A DNA stretch of 64,000 nucleotides from Phenylobacterium kunshanense. GTDB taxonomy: Bacteria; Pseudomonadota; Alphaproteobacteria; Caulobacterales; Caulobacteraceae. The position numbers and the translations under genes were made by a program. The notes beneath the pieces were generated by a model. It searched no databases. It saw only the letters and a program-made list of their open reading frames with translations, and had not been told where the DNA came from. The stretch lies in assembly GCF_003254525.1 (NCBI RefSeq), contig NZ_QFYS01000004.1:124001-188000 (forward strand). Direction: 5' to 3'. Positions 8,974 through 16,871 of the stretch are shown piece by piece (positions within the stretch are counted from its first letter, which is position 1; the number at the start of each line of letters is the position of its first letter).

Positions 8974-9464
8974 ACCGGACGACGCTTCTGGCAGGCGGGC
9001 TGTTTGTCTCGCTGGCCCTCAATGTCTTCATCGGCGGCGCCTTCCTCGGCTCGCATTTGGCGGGGGGGCGAGGCGGCTCCCACGAGCCGCCGGCGCGGGG
9101 CCGCAACCCGGTGGCCCTGGCCGTTCGCGACCTGTCGCCCGAGGCCCAGTCCGCCTGGCGGGCCGGCAGTCCCGCCTACCTGCGCGAAGCCGTTCCCAAG
9201 GGGCGGGAGGCGCGCCGGCTGGCGCGCGAGACGATGCAGGGATTTGGCCACGAGCCCTTCGATCCGGACGGCGCCTTCGCCAAGCTGAAGCGGGCTCGCT
9301 CGCTTGAGTACGAGGCGCGCGTGGCGATGGACCGGAGGATCGTCGACTTTGCGGCCGGGCTGCCCGCCGAGGAACGTGCGCGTTTTGGAGAGGCGCTGGC
9401 TCGCCCGGCTCTAGGCCGCGGCGGCGCCGCTGATCGCCGACGGGCGGCTCTGCCGGACGGGTAG
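8970..9464 (+). CDS. Periplasmic metal-sensor-like protein (heavy-metal resistance family)
   Basis: The 164-residue protein has an N-terminal membrane anchor (LLAGGLFVSLALNVFIGGAF) and a helical, charged periplasmic part (RDLSPEAQSAWR, then FAKLKRARSLEYEARVAMD). This pattern matches the CnrX/ZraP-like metal-resistance family, whose members sense periplasmic metal and signal through an anti-sigma factor. Its last 54 bp overlap the 3' end of the convergent histidine kinase gene. Few His, Met or Cys metal ligands can be seen, so metal binding is not assured. Confidence 0.78.
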   Translation: MNRTTLLAGGLFVSLALNVFIGGAFLGSHLAGGRGGSHEPPARGRNPVALAVRDLSPEAQSAWRAGSPAYLREAVPKGREARRLARETMQGFGHEPFDPDGAFAKLKRARSLEYEARVAMDRRIVDFAAGLPAEERARFGEALARPALGRGGAADRRRAALPDG

Positions 9465-11315
9465 GGCGAAGCTGGCGGTGGTTCCCTGGCCCGGCGCGCT
9501 CTTCAGGTCCAGCAGACCGCCGTGCATCTCCACCAGGGCCTTCGTGAGCGCCAGCCCCAGGCCGGTGCCCTGGGTGGTCTTGGAATGCTGGCTCTCCACC
9601 TGTTCGAACGGGCGGGCCAGCCGCTCCAGATCGTCCGCAGAGATGCCGATGCCCGTGTCCTGCACGCTCACCTTCACCCGCTGCCCCAGGGGATCGTCGC
9701 GCAGCTCGGCGCGGACGACCACCCGACCGCCGCGCGGCGTGAACTTCACGGCGTTGGACAGCAGGTTCAGCAGGACCTGCTTCACGGCGCGGTAGTCGGC
9801 CTCCACGTCCGGCAGGTCGCCGAAGTCGACGCCGATGCTCAGCCCGGCGGCCTCGGCTCGGTTGCGCACCAGTCGCAGGGCGTCCTCGGCGATCTCCTCG
9901 ACGGAGACGGGCTCGAACCGCAGGGTGAACTTGCCGGCCTCGATCTTCGACATGTCGAGGATGTCGTTGATCAGCGCCAGCAGGTGCTGGCCCGAACTCA
10001 GGATGTCACGGGCATAGTCCCGGTAGCGGGGATCGCCCAGCGGCCCGTACATCTCGGCCGACATTATCTCGGAGAAGCCGTTGATGGCGTTCAGCGGGGT
10101 CCGCAGCTCGTGGCTCATGTTGGCCAGGAACTCGCTCTTGGCGGCGCTGGCGCCCTCGGCGCGGATCTTCTCGGCCTCGTACTTGCGGGCCAGTTCGGAG
10201 AGCTGCTCCTGGCTCTGCTCCAGGTTGATGACCGCGCGGCGGAGCTCTTCCTCCTTGATCCGGCGCGCCTCCTCCTGGGTCTTCAGGACGGTGATGTCGG
10301 CGGCCGTGACCACGAGGCCGCCCTCGGCGGTGGGGCGCTCGGAGATCTGCACCCAGCGCCCGTCGGTCAGTTCCGCCTCGCGGACGCCGCGGCGTCCGCC
10401 GGGGGCCGGATACTCCTGGCGGATGGCCAGGCGGGCGGCCCGTTCCACCTGCTCGCGGCCGACGCCGGTGCGCAGCAGGTCCGCTTCGAGCTGGAAGTAG
10501 CTGCGGAAGTTCTTGTTGCACATCACCAGCCGGCCGTTGCGGTCCCACAGGACGAAGGCTTCGGACGTGCTTTCGATGGCGTCGCGCAGCCGGCCCTCGG
10601 CGGATTGGGCCCGCGCCTGAGCCAGGCGCTCCTCGGTGACGTCCAGGGCGACGCCGATGATGCGGGCGAAGCCGCCCTCCGGGCTCTCGCCGAAGCCCCG
10701 GCCGCGGAAGTCGATCCAGACCGGCCGCGCGCCGGCCAGGGGCGGCACCCGGAACGAGACGTCGAAGTCGCCATAGATGGCCGCCGTGGACAGCGCCTCG
10801 CGCATGTCGTCGCGATGGCCTGGAGCCACGCGTTCCAGGACCTGCTGGCCGTCCACGAGGCCGGTCCGCCAGCCGAACAGCGCGGCGGTGACCTCGGACA
10901 TGAAGATCTTGTCGGTGGCCAGGTCCCATTCCCAGATGCCGCAGCGCGCGGCCTCGACCGCCATGCGGAACCGCTGTTCTGAATCCGTGCGCGCGGCCTG
11001 AACGCGCTCCAGGCGTCGCATCTCCAGGATCAGCAGCACCCCCAGGGCGATCGCTGCGCCAAGCGGGACGAGGAACCAGGCCACCAGTTCGACGGCCTGC
11101 GGCGCGAGGTGGACGAACCGGGGCACGCCCAGCCCGGCGATGATCGCCAGCAGGCCGATGATCACGAAGATGGCCGGCCGGGAATAGCGTCGCGCGGACG
11201 GCGCACGCCGATGGGCGCGCCGCTCGGGCGTCACCCCAGCGAGACTCTGGCCCTCGCGTCCGGCCAAGGCCGCTGCTCCCTTCCCGTTCCGCACCCCCGA
11301 CGGGCGGTGCGTCAC
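9411..11315 (-). CDS. PAS-domain sensor histidine kinase, PleC/PdhS-like
   Basis: A 634-residue kinase with two closely spaced membrane segments (about 47-66 and 78-98), two PAS domains (about 115-235 and 245-345), a coiled coil, and a catalytic core. The H-box MSHELRTPLNAINGFSEIM (His at about 403) is the form typical of the PleC/DivJ/PdhS cell-cycle kinases of alphaproteobacteria. The ATP-binding motifs are LLSNAVKFTPRGG, DTGIGISADD and GTGLGLAL. Caulobacter PleC has a much larger periplasmic region than this protein, so orthology is uncertain. The start is GTG. The gene lies upstream of nothing obvious on its strand except pepN behind it. Confidence 0.9.
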   Translation of the reverse strand: MTHRPSGVRNGKGAAALAGREGQSLAGVTPERRAHRRAPSARRYSRPAIFVIIGLLAIIAGLGVPRFVHLAPQAVELVAWFLVPLGAAIALGVLLILEMRRLERVQAARTDSEQRFRMAVEAARCGIWEWDLATDKIFMSEVTAALFGWRTGLVDGQQVLERVAPGHRDDMREALSTAAIYGDFDVSFRVPPLAGARPVWIDFRGRGFGESPEGGFARIIGVALDVTEERLAQARAQSAEGRLRDAIESTSEAFVLWDRNGRLVMCNKNFRSYFQLEADLLRTGVGREQVERAARLAIRQEYPAPGGRRGVREAELTDGRWVQISERPTAEGGLVVTAADITVLKTQEEARRIKEEELRRAVINLEQSQEQLSELARKYEAEKIRAEGASAAKSEFLANMSHELRTPLNAINGFSEIMSAEMYGPLGDPRYRDYARDILSSGQHLLALINDILDMSKIEAGKFTLRFEPVSVEEIAEDALRLVRNRAEAAGLSIGVDFGDLPDVEADYRAVKQVLLNLLSNAVKFTPRGGRVVVRAELRDDPLGQRVKVSVQDTGIGISADDLERLARPFEQVESQHSKTTQGTGLGLALTKALVEMHGGLLDLKSAPGQGTTASFALPVRQSRPSAISGAAAA

Positions 11316-11359
11316 TCTAAACCGATTGAGGCCCCGCGGTCATCGCAGGGTTAATCACA

Positions 11360-13975
11360 TCAGTTGAGGGCCCGAGTGGCCAATTCGTAAACATTCTTCG
11401 AAAGTCCCTCGACCGCGACGATGCGTTCGAGCTGAGCCTTCATCAGGGCGCCGAGTTCGGGCTTCAGCCGCCGCCATCCGCCCAGCGGATCGACGAGCCG
11501 GGCGGCGGTCATGGGATTGAAGCCGTCGACGGCGATGATCTGGTCGGCGAGGAACCGGTATCCGGCCCCGCTGGGATCGTGGAACCGGACGGGATTGAAA
11601 TTGGCGAAGCTGGAGACCAGGGCCCGCAGCCGGTTGGGGTTCTTCTGGTCGAAGGCCGGGTGGGCCGTCAGGCCGAGGATGCGGCCCAGCGCGGTTTCGG
11701 AAGGGTCGCGGCCCTGGAGGGCGAACCACTTGTCGATGACCAGCGGCTCGTCCTTCCAGCGGGCGTAGAAGTCGGCCAGCGCCTCTTCGAACGCCGGCCC
11801 GCCGATCAGCATCAGGGCGTTCAGGCCCCCGATCTGGTCGGTCATGTTCACCGCGGCCCGGAAGTGGCCAAGCGCGATGTCGGCGACGTCGTTGCGCGGG
11901 TTGGCGGCCATCAGTTCCAGCGCCGCATTGCGCAGGGCCCGGCGACCCGCCCCGGCGGCGTCGGGCGAGAACTCGCCCAGGTCCTGCAGTCCGGTGTGCA
12001 GGCGGCGCAGCTCGGCGTCGAGATGGAGGGCGAGGCGCAGCCGGAGCGCCTCGCGGGCGTCGTGGAGAGCGCCGGGATCGACGGGGCTGCGCATGAGCGC
12101 GAGATCGGTCTCGGCCGGGAGGGCCAGCAGCAGCGCCTTGAAGGCGTTGTCCGATGCCTGGTCGTTCAGCGCCCGGCCGACGGCCTCGGCATAGCGCTCC
12201 TCGCCCACCTCGTTGGGCTTGCCGGCGGCGCGGCTCAGGATCAGGTCGGCGGCAAGGTCCTGCCCGGCCTCCCACCTGTTGAACAGGTCCGGATCGGCGG
12301 CGAGCTGGACGTAGCGCTCCTTGGGCTCGGCGTCGGTCTTCATGACGACCGGGGCCGAGAAGCCGCGCAGGGCCGAAACCACGGGCAGGCTGTCGACGCC
12401 GGTGAGCGTGACCTTGACCTCAGGCTGGTCCAGGACGATCACGGTCTCGTCCATCGCCTGGCCGTCCCGCTCGAAGGCCAGGGTGCGCCCCTCGTGGTCC
12501 AGCAGACCCAGCGTCACCGGGATCGGCAGCGGCCGCTTGGTTTCCTGGCCGTTGCTCGGCGGGGTCGCCTGGGTCAGGACCAGCTCCAGGGTGCGGGCGG
12601 CCTCGTCATAGGTCGCCGACAGAGTGATCCTCGGGGTGCCGGCCTGTTCGTACCAGGCGAAGAAGTCGCCGAGATCCCGGCCGGAGGCTTCGGCGAAACA
12701 CTGGATGAAGGCCTCGACCGTGGTGGCCTCGCCGTCGTGGCGGTCGAAGTAGAGATCCATGCCCTTCCGGAAGGCGTCCGCCCCGATCAGGGTCTTCAGC
12801 ATCCCGATCACCTCCGAGCCCTTCTCGTAGATGGTCGCGGTGTAGAAGTTGTCGATCTTCATGTAGCTGGACGGCCGCACCGGGTGGGCCAGCGGGCCCT
12901 GATCCTCGGAGAACTGGCGCATCCTCAGCACCTTCACGGCCTTGATGCGCTGTACCGCCTCGCCGCGCATGTCGGCGCAGAAGCCCTGTTCGCGGAAGAC
13001 GGTGAGGCCCTCCTTCAGGCAGAGCTGGAACCAGTCGCGGCAGGTGATCCGATTGCCGGTCCAGTTGTGGAAATATTCGTGGGCGACGACCGCCTCGATC
13101 CGCTCATAGTCCACGTCCGTAGCGGTGGCCGGATCGGCCAGCAGGAGCGAGGAGTTGAAGATGTTCAGCCCCTTGTTTTCCATGGCCCCGAAGTTGAAGT
13201 CGCGGACGGCGACGATCATGAAGAGGTCGAGGTCGTACTCGCGGCCATAGGCCTCCTCGTCCCACGTCATCGAGCGCTTGAGCGCATCCATGGCGTAGGC
13301 GGCGCGGGGCGCCATGCCGGGATCGACGTAGATGCGCAGGTCGACGGTCCGGCCGCTCTTGGTGACGAGCTTATCCTCCAGCACGTCCAGCTCACCGGCC
13401 ACGAGTGCGAACAGGTAGCAGGGCTTCAGGAACGGATCGTTCCACACCGCGAAGTGACGCCCGCCCGGCAGTTCCCCGGTTTCGACAAGGTTGCCGTTGG
13501 CGAGCAGGTGGCGGAACCGGCGATCGGCCTCGATGCGGACCGTGAAGCGCGAGAGGACGTCGGGCCGATCGGGCCAGAAGGTGATCTTGCGAAAGCCCTC
13601 GGCCTCGCACTGGGTGCAGAAGCGGCCGCCCGACATGTAGAGGCCTTCCAGGGCCTTGTTGTTCTCGGGGTCGATCTCGACTTCAGTCTCGAGGGTGAAG
13701 GCGGCGGGCGGGGCCGGGATCGTCAGGAGTTCGGCGTCGATCACGTACTCGCCGTCCCCCAGGACGCGGCCGTCGATCGCGACCGATACGGCTTTCAGCC
13801 GCTCGCCGTTGAACGCCAGTGGCTCGCTGTGGTCGCCGTTGCGGCGCACCGTGAGGCGGGCTTTGACGCGCGTGGTGTTCGGCTGCAGGTCGAAGGTGAG
13901 ATGGACGTCGTCCACCAGGTACGCGGGCGGACGGTAGTCGGAGAGCCGGATCGGCTGGGGCGTTTCGGTGCGCAT
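11360..13975 (-). CDS. pepN: Aminopeptidase N
   Basis: This is an M1-family zinc aminopeptidase that removes N-terminal residues from peptides in the cytoplasm. With the ATG at 13975 it has 871 residues, matching the enterobacterial enzyme. The exopeptidase motif GAMEN is present in FNFGAMENKGLN, and the zinc site HEYFHNWTGNR is followed about 19 residues later by the Glu of KEGLTVFREQ. The frame remains open upstream for another 109 codons, but that extension shows no family similarity and is rejected. It starts about 130 bp from the divergent small ORF. Confidence 0.96.
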   Translation of the reverse strand: MRTETPQPIRLSDYRPPAYLVDDVHLTFDLQPNTTRVKARLTVRRNGDHSEPLAFNGERLKAVSVAIDGRVLGDGEYVIDAELLTIPAPPAAFTLETEVEIDPENNKALEGLYMSGGRFCTQCEAEGFRKITFWPDRPDVLSRFTVRIEADRRFRHLLANGNLVETGELPGGRHFAVWNDPFLKPCYLFALVAGELDVLEDKLVTKSGRTVDLRIYVDPGMAPRAAYAMDALKRSMTWDEEAYGREYDLDLFMIVAVRDFNFGAMENKGLNIFNSSLLLADPATATDVDYERIEAVVAHEYFHNWTGNRITCRDWFQLCLKEGLTVFREQGFCADMRGEAVQRIKAVKVLRMRQFSEDQGPLAHPVRPSSYMKIDNFYTATIYEKGSEVIGMLKTLIGADAFRKGMDLYFDRHDGEATTVEAFIQCFAEASGRDLGDFFAWYEQAGTPRITLSATYDEAARTLELVLTQATPPSNGQETKRPLPIPVTLGLLDHEGRTLAFERDGQAMDETVIVLDQPEVKVTLTGVDSLPVVSALRGFSAPVVMKTDAEPKERYVQLAADPDLFNRWEAGQDLAADLILSRAAGKPNEVGEERYAEAVGRALNDQASDNAFKALLLALPAETDLALMRSPVDPGALHDAREALRLRLALHLDAELRRLHTGLQDLGEFSPDAAGAGRRALRNAALELMAANPRNDVADIALGHFRAAVNMTDQIGGLNALMLIGGPAFEEALADFYARWKDEPLVIDKWFALQGRDPSETALGRILGLTAHPAFDQKNPNRLRALVSSFANFNPVRFHDPSGAGYRFLADQIIAVDGFNPMTAARLVDPLGGWRRLKPELGALMKAQLERIVAVEGLSKNVYELATRALN

Positions 13976-14107
13976 GGCCCATCTAGGCTCGCCAATCAGG
14001 CGGCGCCAAGGCTGCGAAGCCGGGCCGAACGCCAGATGTCGCCCGGAGGGGTCAGGTAGGCGACAGACGCCGCCGCCGCCGGCGCCCATGGTGCTGGTGG
14101 GGACTGT

Positions 14108-14326
14108 GTGTTGGGGCTGGGGCGTTTGGCGACCTATCGGATGTATCACGTCGATGGCGGCGGCCGCCTGCGCCTGGGCGACACGTTCCTGGCGGGGACC
14201 GACGCGGAAGCCGCGGCGAGGGCCCGGCCGCTGCTGCGCGATGGTCAGGGCGCCGAGCTGTGGGATGGCGGACGGATGGCCGGCCGCTTCACCAGGGACC
14301 ATGAATTCTTACCCGGCGTGAGCTGA
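14108..14326 (+). CDS. Small conserved-type hypothetical protein
   Basis: A 72-residue ORF starting with GTG encodes a compact soluble protein with pattern YRMYHVDGGGRL, an acidic middle (AGTDAEAAARARPLL), and ELWDGGRMAGRF. Short proteins of this layout, beginning Y-R-x-Y-x-x-D and ending in E-L-W-x-G, are familiar from Caulobacterales and Sphingomonadales but have no known function. The ATG at 14141 would give a 61-residue version missing the YR of that pattern. It lies 98 bp ahead of the acyl-CoA dehydrogenase pair. Confidence 0.6.
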   Translation: MLGLGRLATYRMYHVDGGGRLRLGDTFLAGTDAEAAARARPLLRDGQGAELWDGGRMAGRFTRDHEFLPGVS

Positions 14327-14423
14327 CGCGAGGTCACGCTTTTCTTGCGCCGCGGAGGCGCGCAATGCTTGCGGCCCATTGAGGAAACGCCACGCCGGGA
14401 AACGCCGGCAGGACAGGGCCCAG

Positions 14424-15539
14424 ATGAACTTCGACTATTCCGACGACCAGAAGTTCCTGAAGAACGAGGCGCGCAAGTTCCTGGAGGCGAACTGCCCCAC
14501 GAGCCGCGTGCGCAAGGTGCTGGACGACGACGCCAAGGCCTATGACGAGGCACTGTGGAAGGCCGTGGCCGAGCAGGGCTGGCTGGGCGCGGCGATCCCC
14601 GAGGCTCACGGCGGGCTGGGCCTGGGCCACATCGAGCTCTGCGCCATCGCCGAGGAACTTGGCCGCGTGGTGGCCCCGATCCCGTTCGCCTCGACGGTTT
14701 ATTTCCTGGCGGAGGCGGTGATGCTGGCCGGGTCCGACGTGCAGAAGGCGGCCCTGCTGCCGAAGATCGCCGCGGGTGAGGTCATCGGCTGCGTGGCGAC
14801 GTCCGAAGGCCCCGGCGTCGTGACGGCGGCCAACCTGCAGGCGACGGTCTCCGGCGGCAAGCTCTCGGGGACCAAGCTGCCGGTCACCGACGGCGATATC
14901 GCCACCCACGCCCTGGTGCTGGCCAAGGAGAACGGCCAGGCCGGGCTTTTCCTCGTCGACCTGTCCAGCGGCGTCACCCGGGAGGCGCTCCAGACCCTGG
15001 ATCCGACCCGCGACGCGGCGAAGCTGACGTTCTCGGGGGCCTCCGCCGAACGGCTCGGCGCGGCGGGCGAGGGTCTTGCCCTGTTGGAGCGCATCTCCGA
15101 CCGCGCCGCGGTCCTGCTGGCTTTCGAACAAACCGGCGGCGCCGACCGCGCGCTGGAGATGGCCAAGGCCTATGCGCTCGAGCGCTATGCCTTCGGCCGG
15201 GTGATCGCCAGTTACCAGGCGATCAAGCACAAGCTGGCCGACATCTATGTGAAGAACGAGCTGGCCCGGTCCAACGCCTACTACGGCGCCTGGGCGCTCA
15301 ATACCGACGCGCCCGAGCTGCCGGTGGCCGCGAGCGCGGCGCGGATCGCTGCTTCCGAGGCGTTCTGGTTCGCCGCCAAGGAGAACATCCAGACGCACGG
15401 CGGCATCGGCTTCACCTGGGAGGTGGACGCCCACCTCTACTATCGCCGCTCGCGCCAGCTCGCCCTCGTGGCCGGCGCGCCGCGGGTCTGGAAGGAGCGG
15501 CTGGTCAGCCAGCTCGAGCGCAGAAACATCGCCGCCTGA
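14424..15539 (+). CDS. Acyl-CoA dehydrogenase family protein (first of a pair)
   Basis: A 371-residue FAD-dependent acyl-CoA dehydrogenase homologue. Visible features are the N-terminal helical domain starting NFDYSDDQKFL, the FAD-contact stretch ERYAFGRVIASYQAIKHKLA, and the C-terminal HGGIGFTWE. The ATG at 14424 is chosen because it begins the conserved N-terminus and follows AGGACAGG; the frame is open further upstream. Where the larger partner has NERLA, this one has SDRAA, so the base may differ or be missing. With the second dehydrogenase 78 bp downstream it may form a heterotetramer, as in steroid side-chain degradation (ChsE1/ChsE2 type). Confidence 0.9.
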   Translation: MNFDYSDDQKFLKNEARKFLEANCPTSRVRKVLDDDAKAYDEALWKAVAEQGWLGAAIPEAHGGLGLGHIELCAIAEELGRVVAPIPFASTVYFLAEAVMLAGSDVQKAALLPKIAAGEVIGCVATSEGPGVVTAANLQATVSGGKLSGTKLPVTDGDIATHALVLAKENGQAGLFLVDLSSGVTREALQTLDPTRDAAKLTFSGASAERLGAAGEGLALLERISDRAAVLLAFEQTGGADRALEMAKAYALERYAFGRVIASYQAIKHKLADIYVKNELARSNAYYGAWALNTDAPELPVAASAARIAASEAFWFAAKENIQTHGGIGFTWEVDAHLYYRRSRQLALVAGAPRVWKERLVSQLERRNIAA

Positions 15540-15558
15540 GGCGCACATTGAACATGGG

Positions 15559-15601
15559 TCCCGGCTCGGCCTGCGCGCCTTCGGCGCTCCGTTGGCCGGG
15601 A
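15559..15601. repeat. Intergenic nested inverted repeat between acyl-CoA dehydrogenase genes
   Basis: A 43-bp element has outer arms TCCCGGC (15559-15565) and GCCGGGA (15595-15601) and a perfect inner hairpin GCGCC-TTC-GGCGC (15575-15587). It fills most of the gap between the two dehydrogenase genes and is followed by the ribosome binding region of the second. It has no T-run. Its form resembles small palindromic intergenic repeats that occur in many copies in related genomes; copy number cannot be seen here. Confidence 0.55.
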
Positions 15602-15617
15602 TGACGGAGATTGAAGA

Positions 15618-16847
15618 ATGGACTTCAACGACAGCCCGGAAGAAGCCGCCTATCGCGCCCAGGTCCGCGAATGGCTCGAGGCCAACGCGCCCAAGACGCC
15701 CCTGACCTTCGAGGACATGGAGGGCGGCGGCTCGATGGCCGCGTCCAAGGCCTGGCAGGCGAAGAAGGCGGCGGCGGGCTACGCCCAGATCACCTGGCCG
15801 AAGGAGTGGGGCGGGCCGGGCGGCACGCCGATCCAGCAGGTGATCTTCAACACCGAAGAGGCGAAGTATCCGATCCCGCCGAACCCGTTCCAGATCGGTC
15901 TCGGCATGTGCGTGCCGACGGTGATGACCTTCGCCGACGAGGACACCAAGAAGCGGTTCGTCGGGCCCGCCCTGCGGGGCGAGGAGATCTGGTGCCAGCT
16001 CTTCTCCGAGCCGGCCGGCGGCTCCGACGTGGCGGCTGCGCGGACCCGCGCCGTGCGCGCGCCGGACGGGTCGGGCGACTGGATCATCGACGGCCAGAAG
16101 GTGTGGACCACCGGGGCCCAGTTCTCGAGCTTCGGCATCGTCGTCACCCGCACCGACCCGGATGCGCCGAAGCACAAGGGCATGACCATGTTCTGGGTCG
16201 ACATGAGCGATCCGGGCATCGAGGTGCGGCCGATCCACCAGATGTCGGGCGGCTCGGGCTTCAACGAGGTGTTCTTCACCGGGGTGCGGGTGAAGGACAG
16301 CCAGCGGCTGGGCGCGATCAACGACGGCTGGCGCGTCAGCCTGGTGACGCTGATGAACGAGCGCCTCGCCGTCGGCGGCGCCACGGGCGCCCAGTGGAAC
16401 CAGTTCCTGGAGGCCGCGCGGCAGATCACCGGCCTCGACGGGGCGCCGGTCATCAAGGATCAGGCCATCCGCGAGAAGCTTGCCGACTGGTATGTCCAGG
16501 CCGAGGGACTGAAGCACACCCGCAACCGGACCATGACCGCGCTCAGCCGGGGTCAGACGCCGGGGCCGGAAAGCTCGATCGGCAAGGTGGTTTCGGCCCT
16601 GCAGATGCAGGACCTGGCCAACACAGCCGTCGAGATGCTGGATCAGTACGGGATCATCAACGACCCCGACCTTGCCCCGCTGGGCGGGGCGTTCCACGCC
16701 TCGCTGATGATGGCGCCGGGCCTGCGCATCGCCGGCGGCACCGACGAGATCCTGAAGAACATCATCGCCGAACGCGTGCTCGGCCTGCCCGGCGACATCC
16801 GGGTCGACAAGGACGTGGCGTTCAAGGACCTGCCGACGGGGCGCTGA
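15618..16847 (+). CDS. Acyl-CoA dehydrogenase family protein (second of a pair)
   Basis: A 409-residue acyl-CoA dehydrogenase homologue with the FAD/substrate loop QLFSEPAGGSDVA, the WTTGAQ strand, and a C-terminal IAGGTDEILKNIIAERVLG. The usual YEGT catalytic Glu position is AGGT here, while MNERLAVGG aligns with the isovaleryl-CoA dehydrogenase helix that carries the base, so Glu in NERL is the likely catalytic residue. This alignment was done by eye. The gene probably shares an operon with the preceding smaller dehydrogenase. The substrate is unknown (branched, cyclic or steroid acyl-CoA are possible). Confidence 0.92.
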   Translation: MDFNDSPEEAAYRAQVREWLEANAPKTPLTFEDMEGGGSMAASKAWQAKKAAAGYAQITWPKEWGGPGGTPIQQVIFNTEEAKYPIPPNPFQIGLGMCVPTVMTFADEDTKKRFVGPALRGEEIWCQLFSEPAGGSDVAAARTRAVRAPDGSGDWIIDGQKVWTTGAQFSSFGIVVTRTDPDAPKHKGMTMFWVDMSDPGIEVRPIHQMSGGSGFNEVFFTGVRVKDSQRLGAINDGWRVSLVTLMNERLAVGGATGAQWNQFLEAARQITGLDGAPVIKDQAIREKLADWYVQAEGLKHTRNRTMTALSRGQTPGPESSIGKVVSALQMQDLANTAVEMLDQYGIINDPDLAPLGGAFHASLMMAPGLRIAGGTDEILKNIIAERVLGLPGDIRVDKDVAFKDLPTGR

Positions 16848-16856
16848 GCCCCGTCG
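16834..16856. terminator. Terminator-like hairpin between convergent genes
   Basis: A perfect 9-bp inverted repeat, CGACGGGGC and GCCCCGTCG with a 5-base loop, overlaps the stop codon of the second acyl-CoA dehydrogenase and faces the end of the convergent glycosyltransferase gene. There is no T-run, so intrinsic termination is uncertain. Confidence 0.45.
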
Positions 16857-16871
16857 TCCAGGCGTTCGGAT

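Noticed and set aside
11579..14059. 826-codon open frame on the plus strand opposite pepN
   Set aside because: The minus strand encodes a full aminopeptidase N with its zinc motif; the plus frame shows no motif.
14334..16697. 787-codon open frame on the minus strand opposite the acyl-CoA dehydrogenases
   Set aside because: Its sequence is low-complexity Arg/His/Leu typical of shadow frames, while the plus strand shows two clear dehydrogenases.
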